The notes beneath the pieces are model-generated. The model worked only from the letters and a program-made list of their open reading frames with translations. It was not told where the DNA came from and did not search any database. Shown here piece by piece: positions 7,655 to 17,030 of a stretch of 50,422 nucleotides of DNA; position 1 is the stretch's first letter, and the number at the start of each line of letters is the position of its first letter. Source of the stretch: Candidatus Methylomirabilota bacterium (GTDB lineage Bacteria; Methylomirabilota; Methylomirabilia; Methylomirabilales; 2-02-FULL-66-22); NCBI GenBank assembly GCA_026387775.1, contig JAPLLC010000089.1:1-50422 (forward strand), in the 5' to 3' direction. The position numbers and the translations under genes are program-made.

Positions 7655-9433
7655 CTAGGTGAGTTGATACTGCAGCCGATACAGACGGGCGTAGAATCCC
7701 TGGCGAGCCAGGAGCTCCGCGTGGCTCCCCTCCTCCCGGATCCGCCCCTTGTGGACGACCAGAATCCGGTCCGCAAATTGGATGGTGGACAGCCGGTGGG
7801 CGACGATGAGGGCCGTCCGATCCTGGAGCAGGACCCGGAGGGCCTCCTGGATGAGAAGTTCGGTCCCCGTGTCCACGGAGCTGGTCGCCTCGTCCAGGAC
7901 CAGGATGCGGGGATCGAAGGCCAGGGCCCGCGCAAAGGAGAGGAGCTGCCGCTCGCCCTGGGACAGGGTGGCGCCCCGCTCCTGGACCTCCGTCTCGAAT
8001 CCGTCCCGCAACCGCTCGATGAACCGGCTCGCGTGTACCTGGCGGGCGGCCGCCTCGATCCGCGCCGCCGAGATCTCCGGGCTGGCGAGGCCGATGTTCT
8101 CTCCCACGGTTCCGGAGAAGAGGAAGACGTCCTGCAGCACCAGGCCGACGTGCCGGCGGAGCGCCGTCTTGTCCCACTGCCGGATGTCGAGACCATCCAC
8201 CAGGATCCGCCCGCGGTCCACCTCGTAGAAGCGGCAGAGGGCCGAGACGATCGAGGTCTTGCCGTGCCCGGTGGGACCCACCAGGGCAATCCTCTCTCCG
8301 GGGGCCACGCGGAACGAGATGCCGCGCAGCACCGGCTCGCCCGGCACGTAGGACAGCCAGACGTCCTCGAACTCGATGGTTCCGGTGGGCGCGGGGGGGG
8401 CGCCCGGCAGGGCGGGCGTCCGGATCGTCGGCGGCTCGTCCAGCAGCCGGAAGACTCGCTCGCTGCTGGCCATGGCGGCCTGGAAGATGTTGTATTTTTC
8501 CGCCAGGTCGCGGATCGGCTGGTACATCCGGTGCACGTACTGGAGGAAGGCGATCACGACCCCCGGAAGGAGGGCGTGGTCCAGGATCAGTCGCCCCCCC
8601 TGCCAGAGGACCAGGCCCACCGTGACGGCGCTGCACACCTCCACCAGCGGGAAGAAGATCGCGTTGTAGTGGACGCTCTTGAGCAGGGCATCCCGGTTGC
8701 GGGTGTTGATCTCCTTGAAGCGGTGGTACGCCCGTCGCTCCTGGCCGAAGGCCTGCACCGTGGCCATCCCCGAGAGATGCTCGTTCAGGTAGCCGTTCAG
8801 GCGCGCCAGGATCTTGCGGCTCTCCCGGTAGTTCTCCCGAGCCTTCCGGCGGTACACATTGGTGGCCAGGGCCACGACCGGCAGGAGGCAGAGCGCCGTC
8901 GCCCCCAGCCGCCAATCCAGCAGGATCATGGCCCCGGCGATCCCGACGATCATCAGGATGTCGCCCAGAAAGGCCACCACGCCGGCGCTCAAGAGCTCGT
9001 TCAGATTCTCCACGTCGTTGACGACCCGGGTCATGAGGCGCCCCACCGGATTCCGATCGAAGAAGGCGAGGTCGTGCCCGAGGAGATGCCCGAAGAGCTG
9101 CCGGCGGATGTCGTGCATCACGCGTTGGCCGACATACTGGGTGGTGTAGGCGTGGCCGAAGTGGCAGAAAAATCCCAGGATCACCGCCCCCATGTAAGCG
9201 ATGGCGACGCGATTCAGCCCGGCCAGGTCCCCCGCCGCGATGTAGCGATCGACGGCGATCTTGACGAGGTACGGCCCCAGAAGCTGGGCGCCGGTGTAGC
9301 CCGCCAGACAGACGAAAGTGAAGCAGACCAGGCCCCAGTAGCCCCGGAGATACCCGAGCAGGCGCAGGACCTGGCGGGTGTCATAGGCCTTGCCCAGGAC
9401 CTCGTCGTCGATGTGGACGTGGTGCCCGTGCAT
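7655..9433 (-). CDS. ABC exporter half-transporter B (TMD-NBD)
   Basis: A 592-aa type IV ABC exporter subunit: six-helix transmembrane domain (about residues 30-320) and nucleotide-binding domain (about 350-585). The NBD has Walker A GPTGHGKTS, a non-canonical signature LSQGE, Walker B ILVLDEATSSVD with the catalytic Glu, and H-loop AHRLS. Its ATG shares one base with the stop of the upstream ABC gene (TGATG), so the two are translationally coupled. The pattern matches heterodimeric exporters such as TM287/288 or BmrCD: this subunit supplies the competent Walker B, and its altered signature faces the degenerate site in the partner. Substrate (drug, lipid or peptide) cannot be told. Confidence 0.92.
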   Translation of the reverse strand: MHGHHVHIDDEVLGKAYDTRQVLRLLGYLRGYWGLVCFTFVCLAGYTGAQLLGPYLVKIAVDRYIAAGDLAGLNRVAIAYMGAVILGFFCHFGHAYTTQYVGQRVMHDIRRQLFGHLLGHDLAFFDRNPVGRLMTRVVNDVENLNELLSAGVVAFLGDILMIVGIAGAMILLDWRLGATALCLLPVVALATNVYRRKARENYRESRKILARLNGYLNEHLSGMATVQAFGQERRAYHRFKEINTRNRDALLKSVHYNAIFFPLVEVCSAVTVGLVLWQGGRLILDHALLPGVVIAFLQYVHRMYQPIRDLAEKYNIFQAAMASSERVFRLLDEPPTIRTPALPGAPPAPTGTIEFEDVWLSYVPGEPVLRGISFRVAPGERIALVGPTGHGKTSIVSALCRFYEVDRGRILVDGLDIRQWDKTALRRHVGLVLQDVFLFSGTVGENIGLASPEISAARIEAAARQVHASRFIERLRDGFETEVQERGATLSQGERQLLSFARALAFDPRILVLDEATSSVDTGTELLIQEALRVLLQDRTALIVAHRLSTIQFADRILVVHKGRIREEGSHAELLARQGFYARLYRLQYQLT

Positions 9434-11217
9434 CAGCCGTTCTCCTTCTCGGCCAGGGCCTCCAGCTCGCGCACCAGGAGCTGTTTCTGGTACAGCCGGT
9501 GGTAGTGTCCCTCCTGGGCCAAGAGCTCCCGGTGCGTCCCCCGCTCCACGATCCGCCCCTCCTTGAGGACCACGATCTGGTCCGCATCCTTCACCGTGGA
9601 GACCCGGTGCGAGATCAGGATCGTTGTCCGCCCCGCCATGACGGCCCTGAGCTCGCCCAGGATACTTTCCTCTGTCTGAACGTCCACGCTGGAAAAGGCA
9701 TCGTCCAGGATCAGGATGGGCGGATTCTTGATCAGGGCGCGGGCCAGCGCCGTCCGCTGTTTCTGCCCGCCGGAGAGCCGCACCCCGCGCTCGCCCAGCA
9801 GCGTGTCGAACCGGTCCGCGAACGCATGGATGCTGGGCAGCAGCGCCGCGATCCGGGCGGCTTCCTCCATGTCCTGGACCGTGGCGTCGGGGCGGCCGAA
9901 GAGGATGTTCTCGCCGATCGTCTCCGAGAACAGAAAGATGTCCTGAGACACCAGGCCGATGGAGTTCCGCAGCCTGGACAGCGGGACGGTGCGGATGTCC
10001 CGCCCGTCCAGGAAGAGGCACCCTTCGGGCGATTCGAAGAGTCGGGTGATCAGGTGGACCAGCGTGCTCTTGCCCGCCCCCACCTCGCCCAGGATGGCGC
10101 AGGAGCTTCCCGCCGGGATCCTGAGCCGCAGCTCCGTGAGGGTCCAGGGCTCCTCCGGCCCGTAGCGGAACGAGAGACCCCGGAACTCGACCTCGCCGCG
10201 CAGGCGCCGGGGAGAGCCGTCCTCGGGCACGAAATGGGCGGGGGCCACCGCGGTCTCCAGGATCTCCGCCAGGCGGACCAAGGCCGAGGTGCCCCGCTGG
10301 TACAGGTTCGCCACGTACCCGATCGCCATCACCGGCCAGGTCAGCATGGCGAGATACCCGCCGAACTGGACGAACTGGCCGATGGTGAGCGTTCCCCGGA
10401 GGACCTCACGACCCCCGAGCCAGAGGACCACCGCGGCGGCGAGGCCCGAGAACACCGACATGAGGGGCCAGAGCACGCCGCTCAAGCGCGCCGTGACCAG
10501 ATTCTTGCGCATGTACTCGGCGCTCAGCTCCCCGAACCGTGCGCGCCGGTTCTCCTCCTGGGCATACGCCTGGACGACCCGGACACCCGCCAGGCTCTCC
10601 TGGACGAAGGTGCTCACCTGGCCCAAGAACTGCTGAACCTCCCGGTACCCGCGATGGATGCGATTCCCGAACAGGAGCACGAGGCAGGTGATCCCCGGCA
10701 GGGAGAGGAGCGACCAGAGGGTGAGCCATGGGTGGATGGCGACGAGGAGCGGCAGCGTCGCCAAGATCAACACGACCCCGTCCAGCGCCGCCACCGCCCC
10801 GATCCCCAGCATCTCTCGCACCGACGCAAGGTCATTGGTGAGACGGGACATCAGCTCGCCGGTCTTCATGCGGTGGAAATACGCCAGCGGGAGCCGCTGG
10901 AGATGGGAGAAGAGCTGGTTCCGGAGGTCCCACTCGATGTGGCGGGAGAAGCCGAACACGTTCGTCCGCCAGAAGTACCGAAAGACGCCCTGGGCACAGG
11001 CGGCTCCGGCGATCAGCGCGGGGTAGAAGAGGAGGGACCGCTGGCCGCCGTGGCGCGGATCGAGGTTGTCCAGCGCGAGACGCGCGAACCAGGGAATCAA
11101 GAGGTGCATGGCGTCAGTGAAAAGGAGGGCCGCGACGCCGAGGGCGAAGTGTCGCCGATGCCGGCGGAGGATTGGCCACACGTGCCGGGACAGTCTGCCG
11201 ATGGAATGCCTCTTCAC
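9433..11217 (-). CDS. ABC exporter half-transporter A (TMD-NBD, degenerate Walker B)
   Basis: A 594-aa TMD-NBD exporter subunit. The NBD has Walker A GEVGAGKST, canonical signature LSGGQ, and H-loop SHRVS. Its Walker B reads ILILDDAFSSVD, with Asp where the catalytic Glu is expected. That substitution, with LSQGE in the partner, is the hallmark of one degenerate and one consensus ATP site in heterodimeric exporters. The start is GTG 11217, overlapping the stop of the upstream sensor kinase as GTGA. A much longer open frame extends upstream but lies inside the kinase gene. The coupling implies stoichiometric co-production with the kinases, so exporter abundance or activity may be tied to the sensed signal. 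Confidence 0.92.
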   Translation of the reverse strand: MKRHSIGRLSRHVWPILRRHRRHFALGVAALLFTDAMHLLIPWFARLALDNLDPRHGGQRSLLFYPALIAGAACAQGVFRYFWRTNVFGFSRHIEWDLRNQLFSHLQRLPLAYFHRMKTGELMSRLTNDLASVREMLGIGAVAALDGVVLILATLPLLVAIHPWLTLWSLLSLPGITCLVLLFGNRIHRGYREVQQFLGQVSTFVQESLAGVRVVQAYAQEENRRARFGELSAEYMRKNLVTARLSGVLWPLMSVFSGLAAAVVLWLGGREVLRGTLTIGQFVQFGGYLAMLTWPVMAIGYVANLYQRGTSALVRLAEILETAVAPAHFVPEDGSPRRLRGEVEFRGLSFRYGPEEPWTLTELRLRIPAGSSCAILGEVGAGKSTLVHLITRLFESPEGCLFLDGRDIRTVPLSRLRNSIGLVSQDIFLFSETIGENILFGRPDATVQDMEEAARIAALLPSIHAFADRFDTLLGERGVRLSGGQKQRTALARALIKNPPILILDDAFSSVDVQTEESILGELRAVMAGRTTILISHRVSTVKDADQIVVLKEGRIVERGTHRELLAQEGHYHRLYQKQLLVRELEALAEKENG

Positions 11218-14200
11218 TCCGCCCGTTTTGTCAGCTCCTCGATCACGGCAAGAAGATCCTGCAGTCGAACCGGCTTCCCTAGCATGCGGTTTACGAGTTT
11301 CGCGGCAGAAGGCTCTCCCGCCCCCTGCTCCCCCCAGCCGGTCAAGAGGACGACAGGCACCTTGGGGGTCTGGAGCTTGACCGCCCGCGCCACATCCCAG
11401 CCCGTCACGTCCGGCATCCCCAGGTCCGTGAGCACCAGGTCCACGGAAACCTTCCCCAGCAAGCCGATTCCGGCGGCTCCCCCTTCGGCCTCGGTGACGA
11501 GATGTCCCACGGCCCGGAGCATGCTCGCCAACGTGGTGCGGACCGTCGGGTCGTCGTCCACCACGAGGAGTCGCCTGGGAGCCGTCACCAAGGCCCCCTG
11601 CTGTGTCGGCCCTTCCGCCGCGAGACGCTCTTGTGCCTTCTGGAAGCGCAGCGCCACGGTGGTCCCCTGCCCCCGCGTGCTCCGCACCACGACATGCCCC
11701 CCATGCCGCTCCATGATCCCATACACGACGGAGAGCCCCATGCCGGTCCCTCGCCCCCCCTTCGTGGTGAAGAAGGGATCGAAGATCCGCTTGCGGACAT
11801 CCTCTGACATTCCAATGCCGGTGTCCGCGACCAGCAATTCTACCCACGCGGCAGCAGGACAACTTGGCAATTCGGCGACTGGGCGATCAGGGAGAGCGGA
11901 GTGGAAATCGGTTTCGCTTCCGTTTCCCAATTGCCCAATAGCCTGATCGCCGGATAGCCCGCCACCCGTCTCCCACGCCGTGAAGCTGAGCGCCCCCCCC
12001 TGGGGCATGGCATCCACCGCGTTCAGGATGAGATTGGTCAGGACCTCCCGCACCTCCGGGGCGTAGCCGAGAATCGGGGGAATCCCCACGAGCTGCAGCC
12101 GGATGTCGATGACCCGACCATGTCGCTGGAGTTCGTCCCGCCAGCGGGCGCGCGTAATCTCCAACGCCTCGGTGACGACCTGGGCCAGATCGATCGGGGC
12201 GAGCGGTGATCGTTCCCGCTGCCGGGCGAAGTCCTGCAGGCGGCGGACAACCTGCGCCCCATCAGTCGCGGCCATCTCCAGGATCCGGAGCGTCTCCTGG
12301 ACCTCCGGGTCCCTCGTCCGCAGGCCGAGCAGTTCTACCTGCCCCAGGATGGCCGCCAACGTGTTGTTCAGGTCGTGGGCGATGCCCGCGCTCATCTGCC
12401 CCAAGGCTCGGAGCTTCTCGGTCCGGATCAGCTCGTCCTGGGCGACTTGGAGATACGCGTAGGACTCGTTCAGCTCCTGGAAGAGTCGCGCCTTCTCGAT
12501 GGCGATGGCCGCATAGTCCGCAAACGATGCGAGATAGGCCAGCTCTTCCGCGCTGTAGCGGTGCGGGTCGGTCGTGTTGAAGGTGAGCACGCCCAGCATC
12601 CGGTCGCCACTCTTGATGGGAAGGCCGAGATAGGTCACAACCCCCGTCTGCGTGTCCTTAGCGGCGAGGATGTTGTCCGGGGATTCGCTGGGGTCCACCA
12701 CGAAGAGCGGTTCTCCCGTCGCGGCGACCTTCCCGGAGAGGCCGGCCCCCAGGGGGATCTGGAACCCCTCCGGAAGGGTCGTCCCCCGCAGGGCCCCCAC
12801 CCGGAGGACCGCGTTGGCGCGATCCACCAACAGGAGCTTGACGTGCAGGCAGCCGGTGATCGCAGCCGCTTCCGTCACGATCCGGTCGAGGATCTGCTGG
12901 AGATCCACTTCACTCATGAGGGTGCGCGTCGCGCGCAGGAGCGCCTCCATCTCCTCCCCTCTGCGCACCGCCGCCCCGAGAAGCCGCGCGTTCTCGATCG
13001 CAACGGCGGCCTGGCCGGCAAGGAGGGCCAGCGTTTCGCCGTCCTGGCGCGTGAATGGCCGTGCGGGGTCCTCCCTGTCAAGTGCGAGCACGCCGAGCAA
13101 CCGGTCGCGATATAGAAGCGGCTGGGCGAGGACCGCGGTGAGCCGCCTGCCCTCGATCAGCCTCGGCGTCGCGTATGGCGAAGTGCGGAAGTCGTTGACG
13201 ATCAGCCCCTCCCGTCGCCGGGCCGCCGTCCCCGCCACACCCTCATCCAACCGCAGGACAAAGGAGGCCGGATCCTTCTCCTCGCTGATCCAACTCTGCG
13301 GAACCAGAAGCTGACTGGCTTCATCCCAGAAGCGCACCATACCCGAGCTGGCCTCCGCCAACTCGACCGCCCGCCGCACGATGAGGTCCAGGAGTGTCCG
13401 CAGGTCCAGCTCTCGCGTGATCTCCTCACTGATCGCCCGCACCGCCTCGAGTTGTCGCGTGCGCGCGAGCACGGCCGCTTCGGCCTGCGTCCGCTCGGCC
13501 AGCTCCCGCCGCGTCGTCTCGTAGAGCCTGGCGTTCTCGATCGCGGCGGCCGCCTGGCTGGCGAAGAGCGAGAGGAGAGCGACTTCGGAGGGCGAGTAGA
13601 CCCGGGGTGCAGGAGTGTTGAAAACGATGACCCCCACCAGCCGGTCCCGGAACGTCACGGGGAGCCCCAGGTAGGAGATGAGGTTGTGCTTGAACGCGTG
13701 TTCCGGGAAGCGGAGACGGGAGTCCTCGCGGCAATCCGCGACTCCCACGGGAGCACGCGTGGCGGCCACCTGCCCCGAGAAGCTCTCGCCCACCCGGATC
13801 ACGACATCCTGCTGGTCCGCCGGCAGCCCTGCGCCCATGTGGCACCGGAGCAGTTGCTCGTCCTCGTCCAGGAGGAACAGACGCACCGCCGATGCCCCGG
13901 AGATGGCCATCGCCTGATCGATAATGACACGAAGCGTTTGCCCGAGGTCCAAGGAAGACTGGATCGCTCGGCTCGCCTCGAGAATCGCCTCCAGCTCCCC
14001 GCCCCGGCGCACCGCGCCCTGATGCAGTCGCGCGTTTTCGATCGCGATGGCCGCCTGCGTCGCCAGCATCTGGAGGCGGCGGAGGTGGGTCGGCGTGTAC
14101 TGCCTGCCCGGCTGTGTTGTGTGGGAGTGCAGCACGCCCAGAAACCGATCGCCGAACTGGATGGGAACCGTGACCGTGGACACCACATCGAAGAACTCGG

Positions 14201-15677
14201 GCAAGGCGTATGGCGAGGCCTGGTAGTCCGCAAGGATCATGGGCTCGCGCGTCTGCGCGACCACGCCGTTGATGCCGCGACCCAGCTCGAATCTCTGCGC
14301 GCGGACGCGTTCCGCCTCGGGGCCCGCCGCGGCGCCAAGCTGGAGCCTCTGGGCGGCCTCGTCCCAGAGCACGATCTGGGCGAACTGGCTGCCCAGGAGT
14401 TCGATGGCCCCCGCCACGATCGCGTCCAGGACCGCCGGGAGCTCCAGCCGCCTGGTGATGGCCTGCCCGACCTCCTGCAGGGTGGCAAGCTCGGCGGCAC
14501 GCTCCTCGGATGCCGTGTACAGCCTGGCGTTTTCGATGGCGACGGCCGCCTGGTCGGCGAACGACGTCAGCAGCGCGATCTCGTCGGGAGGGTACTCGCG
14601 GGGCTCCGCGGTGTTCAAGGTCAGCACGCCGAGGACCTCATCCCGGATCTTGACGGGGAGGCCGAGGTACGTCCGAAAGCCGACCTTCCGGTCGAAGGCT
14701 GCAAGCAGGCTGCGCGGATCGTTCTGGGTGTCCGCGATGTAGAGCGGCTGCCCGGTCTTGGCCACCGTCCCCGAGAGCCCAGCGCCCACAGGCAGGGGGA
14801 ATCCGTCGGGTGGGGGCGTCTCGTGAAGGACGCCAATCCGCAGGAGCTGCGCTTCCTTATCCACGAGCAGCAGCTTGACGTGCTGGCAATGCGCGATCCG
14901 CGAGGCCTCCGTGGCGATCTGCTCCAGGGTGGTCTGCAGGTCCAGACCGGCCGTGACCGTACGTGCCGCGCGCAGGAGGGCCCCCAGTTCCTCTCCCCGG
15001 CGCACCGCCGCCTCGTGCAGCCGGGCGTTCTCGATCACGATGGCGGCCTGGGTGGCGAACATGGAGAACAAGGCGACATCATCGGACGAATACGTCCGGG
15101 GTTGAAAGGAGCTGATGGCGAGGACACCCAGGAGACGATCCCCAAAGACGATGGGGGTACCGAGGTAGGAGAGTAGACCATATTTCTCCACCAAATCGGG
15201 GCGAGCGTGCATCCGGAGATCCTGGCGCATGTCCGGCACCGCCACGGCCTGCCGCGTCAAGGCTACCTGACCGGACAGGCCCTGCCCGACCGGGAGGGTC
15301 AGGCTGGCCATCTCTCCTGGCGTGAATCGCGTGGCCGCTCGGCATCGCAGCAGCGGAGCTTCCGGCTCGAGGACGAACAGCCACACGGTGGCATCGTCCT
15401 CGATCGTCGCCGCGTGCCACACGATAGCCTGGAGGCTCTTCTCGGTCTCCAGCGACGACGTGATCGCTCGGCTGGCGTGCACCACGGCCGTCAGTCCCCG
15501 TTGGTATTGCTCGAGCGCGGCCACGCGGCTTCGCAGCGCCTCGAGTTCGGCGAGCAGCTCGGCTTTGCTCGGCGATCCCATCCGGCTCTCTCCTGCCGCC
15601 TCCGAGTTCAGGCGGCTCGACGCCGCTCGCTTCTCACGCAGGGTCCGCTTCGGGTGCTTCCGATCCTGAAGGGTCAC
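11214..15677 (-). CDS. Giant hybrid histidine kinase: six GAF domains, HisKA, HATPase, receiver
   Basis: About 1487 aa. Six GAF domains occupy roughly residues 45-195, 205-365, 380-540, 550-710, 730-890 and 905-1060. They are followed by a HisKA helix with phospho-acceptor His in GIAHDLNNT, a HATPase_c (N box ILNAVDAMP, G1 VADTGIGM, G2 GTGMGL), and a C-terminal receiver (VVDDD, LTDLGMPD, GKPVR). No transmembrane helix is evident, so it is likely cytosolic. GTG 15677 overlaps the stop of the preceding kinase (GTGA). An in-frame ATG at 15581, with AGGAGAG before it, is an equally good start: from there MGSPSKAELLAEL resembles the start of the sister kinase. A ~37-residue insertion, coinciding with a DNA palindrome, interrupts the HATPase domain (see 11853-11962). 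Confidence 0.92.
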   Translation of the reverse strand: MTLQDRKHPKRTLREKRAASSRLNSEAAGESRMGSPSKAELLAELEALRSRVAALEQYQRGLTAVVHASRAITSSLETEKSLQAIVWHAATIEDDATVWLFVLEPEAPLLRCRAATRFTPGEMASLTLPVGQGLSGQVALTRQAVAVPDMRQDLRMHARPDLVEKYGLLSYLGTPIVFGDRLLGVLAISSFQPRTYSSDDVALFSMFATQAAIVIENARLHEAAVRRGEELGALLRAARTVTAGLDLQTTLEQIATEASRIAHCQHVKLLLVDKEAQLLRIGVLHETPPPDGFPLPVGAGLSGTVAKTGQPLYIADTQNDPRSLLAAFDRKVGFRTYLGLPVKIRDEVLGVLTLNTAEPREYPPDEIALLTSFADQAAVAIENARLYTASEERAAELATLQEVGQAITRRLELPAVLDAIVAGAIELLGSQFAQIVLWDEAAQRLQLGAAAGPEAERVRAQRFELGRGINGVVAQTREPMILADYQASPYALPEFFDVVSTVTVPIQFGDRFLGVLHSHTTQPGRQYTPTHLRRLQMLATQAAIAIENARLHQGAVRRGGELEAILEASRAIQSSLDLGQTLRVIIDQAMAISGASAVRLFLLDEDEQLLRCHMGAGLPADQQDVVIRVGESFSGQVAATRAPVGVADCREDSRLRFPEHAFKHNLISYLGLPVTFRDRLVGVIVFNTPAPRVYSPSEVALLSLFASQAAAAIENARLYETTRRELAERTQAEAAVLARTRQLEAVRAISEEITRELDLRTLLDLIVRRAVELAEASSGMVRFWDEASQLLVPQSWISEEKDPASFVLRLDEGVAGTAARRREGLIVNDFRTSPYATPRLIEGRRLTAVLAQPLLYRDRLLGVLALDREDPARPFTRQDGETLALLAGQAAVAIENARLLGAAVRRGEEMEALLRATRTLMSEVDLQQILDRIVTEAAAITGCLHVKLLLVDRANAVLRVGALRGTTLPEGFQIPLGAGLSGKVAATGEPLFVVDPSESPDNILAAKDTQTGVVTYLGLPIKSGDRMLGVLTFNTTDPHRYSAEELAYLASFADYAAIAIEKARLFQELNESYAYLQVAQDELIRTEKLRALGQMSAGIAHDLNNTLAAILGQVELLGLRTRDPEVQETLRILEMAATDGAQVVRRLQDFARQRERSPLAPIDLAQVVTEALEITRARWRDELQRHGRVIDIRLQLVGIPPILGYAPEVREVLTNLILNAVDAMPQGGALSFTAWETGGGLSGDQAIGQLGNGSETDFHSALPDRPVAELPSCPAAAWVELLVADTGIGMSEDVRKRIFDPFFTTKGGRGTGMGLSVVYGIMERHGGHVVVRSTRGQGTTVALRFQKAQERLAAEGPTQQGALVTAPRRLLVVDDDPTVRTTLASMLRAVGHLVTEAEGGAAGIGLLGKVSVDLVLTDLGMPDVTGWDVARAVKLQTPKVPVVLLTGWGEQGAGEPSAAKLVNRMLGKPVRLQDLLAVIEELTKRAE
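11853..11962. repeat. Palindromic element inserted in frame inside the kinase HATPase domain
   Basis: This ~110-bp block encodes about 37 residues between the two HATPase strands SFTAWETGG and VELLVADTG, which normally sit next to each other. It contains a nested palindrome: GGCGATCAGG (11881-11890) against CCTGATCGCC (11942-11951), and an inner GGAAATCGG against CCGTTTCC. It is visibly less G+C-rich than the flanking coding DNA. The reading frame is kept through it. This resembles palindromic elements that insert into coding sequence, as described in Rickettsia. No second copy of the element is obvious in the window. Confidence 0.6.
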
Positions 15678-16921
15678 GCCGCATCCTTCTCGTGCGGGCG
15701 GACGGGAAAGGCGATCCGGGCGATGGTACCCCCCTCGCTCGCCAGGTGCAGCATCCCCCCGAGCTGCTTCGCGAGCAGCCCGACCAGGCGCAAGCCCAGC
15801 GAATCGGCCGATTGCGGATCCGTGTGGGGGGGGAGTCCCACCCCGGTATCCCGGACCGTGAGCACGTGCTGGTCGTCCCGGCTCTCCAGGGTCACCACCA
15901 CCTCTCCGGCCCGGCCGGCCGGGAAGGCATGCTTGAAGGCGTTGGAAACGAGTTCGTTCACAATCAGCGCGCAGGGGATGGCCCGCTCGACGTCGAACGG
16001 CCCCACGCCGACCTGCACCGAGAGACCGATGTGCTGCGCGTTGTACGCCTGGCGGAGCGCCGTCGCCAGGTGCCGGAGATAGTCATCCATGGCGACCCGG
16101 CTGACATCGGCGGACTTGTAGAGATACTCGTGAATTCGCGCCATCGATTGCACGCGGTCTTTGCTCCCCTGCAGCGCCTGGCGGGCCGACGCGTCCCGCA
16201 GGGTCCCCGCCTGGAGGTCGAGAAGGCTCGCGACGACCTGGAGGTTGTTCTTGACTCGGTGGTGCATTTCGCGCAGGAGCAGATCCCTCTCGGCGAGGGC
16301 GGACTGGATGCTCGCCTCCTCCCGCTGGCACTCGGCCAGCTCCCGGCGGGCAGTGGCGTAGTGTCGGGCATGGTGGAGGGCGAAGGCCGCCTGGCGGGCA
16401 AACGCGCCGAAGAGGCCGATCTCCTCGCCCGTGTAGCCGCGGGAAGAGGGGATCGGAAACGCCAGGACGCCGAGCGGCCGATCGCCCAGCGCGACCAGAA
16501 GGCCGAGATAGGCGGCCTGGCCCAGCTCCAGCATGAGCGAGGGGGGATCGGGTGCGAAATCCACTCCGGCATCGGAGACGGGGATCGGCCCATCGGTGGG
16601 GCCGGCCCGCTCCGAGAAACACTCTCCGATGAGGAATTCGAGCCTCCGCAACTCGTCCGGCGGGAGCCCGTCTCCGTCGCAGCAGCGAAGCGTCGAGGAC
16701 ACATCGTCCAGGAGAAACAACCGCGCCTCGCCAGCGCCGGACAGGAGGGATGCCTGGCGGACAATCGTCCGCTGGACCTGATCGAGATCGAGGGAGACGC
16801 CAAGGGCTTGCTGACTCTCCAGCAGCGCGCGCAGATCCCGCTGGCGGCTTTCCAGCCCCCGGACCTGATCTCGCAGCGTCAGCAACTCCGTCAGCAGCTC
16901 GACTTCGCTCAGTGGTCCCAT
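15674..16921 (-). CDS. GAF sensor histidine kinase, HisKA_2 (HWE-like) type
   Basis: A 415-aa soluble sensor kinase. An N-terminal coiled segment (MGPLSEVELLTELLTLRDQV) leads to one GAF domain (about 35-195), then a HisKA_2 phospho-acceptor helix with His in MHHRVKNNLQVV (about 225-236). The HATPase has N box IVNELVSNAFKHAF and G1 VRDTGVGL. ATG 16921 is chosen over an upstream in-frame start at 17074 because a strong promoter (16971-16999) lies between them, giving a ~40-nt leader. The HisKA_2 class often signals to unusual or stand-alone receivers. It is the first gene of an operon with the giant kinase and two ABC subunits, each pair overlapping by 1-4 bp. Confidence 0.9.
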   Translation of the reverse strand: MGPLSEVELLTELLTLRDQVRGLESRQRDLRALLESQQALGVSLDLDQVQRTIVRQASLLSGAGEARLFLLDDVSSTLRCCDGDGLPPDELRRLEFLIGECFSERAGPTDGPIPVSDAGVDFAPDPPSLMLELGQAAYLGLLVALGDRPLGVLAFPIPSSRGYTGEEIGLFGAFARQAAFALHHARHYATARRELAECQREEASIQSALAERDLLLREMHHRVKNNLQVVASLLDLQAGTLRDASARQALQGSKDRVQSMARIHEYLYKSADVSRVAMDDYLRHLATALRQAYNAQHIGLSVQVGVGPFDVERAIPCALIVNELVSNAFKHAFPAGRAGEVVVTLESRDDQHVLTVRDTGVGLPPHTDPQSADSLGLRLVGLLAKQLGGMLHLASEGGTIARIAFPVRPHEKDAA

Positions 16922-16970
16922 GCGATCCCGTCCATTCTGCGCGCGAGTCGTCGTCGCGCGGCCCGGAGGC

Positions 16971-16999
16971 AGTCTAGGTGGCGCCTCCGGGGCTGTCAA
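16971..16999 (-). promoter_or_regulatory. Sigma-70-type promoter of the kinase-ABC operon
   Basis: Minus-strand TTGACA (16994-16999) is separated by exactly 17 bases from TAGACT (16971-16976). Predicted transcription start is near 16964, just ahead of the ATG at 16921. This supports the shorter kinase start and marks the head of the four-gene operon. Confidence 0.65.
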
Positions 17000-17030
17000 G
17001 AGGCGAGCTTCGCCGGAGCGGAGGCGCGCG

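Noticed and set aside
9499-11946. Plus-strand frame of ~800 codons opposite the ABC exporter
   Set aside because: Mirror of ABC and kinase coding sequence; low-complexity and without domains.
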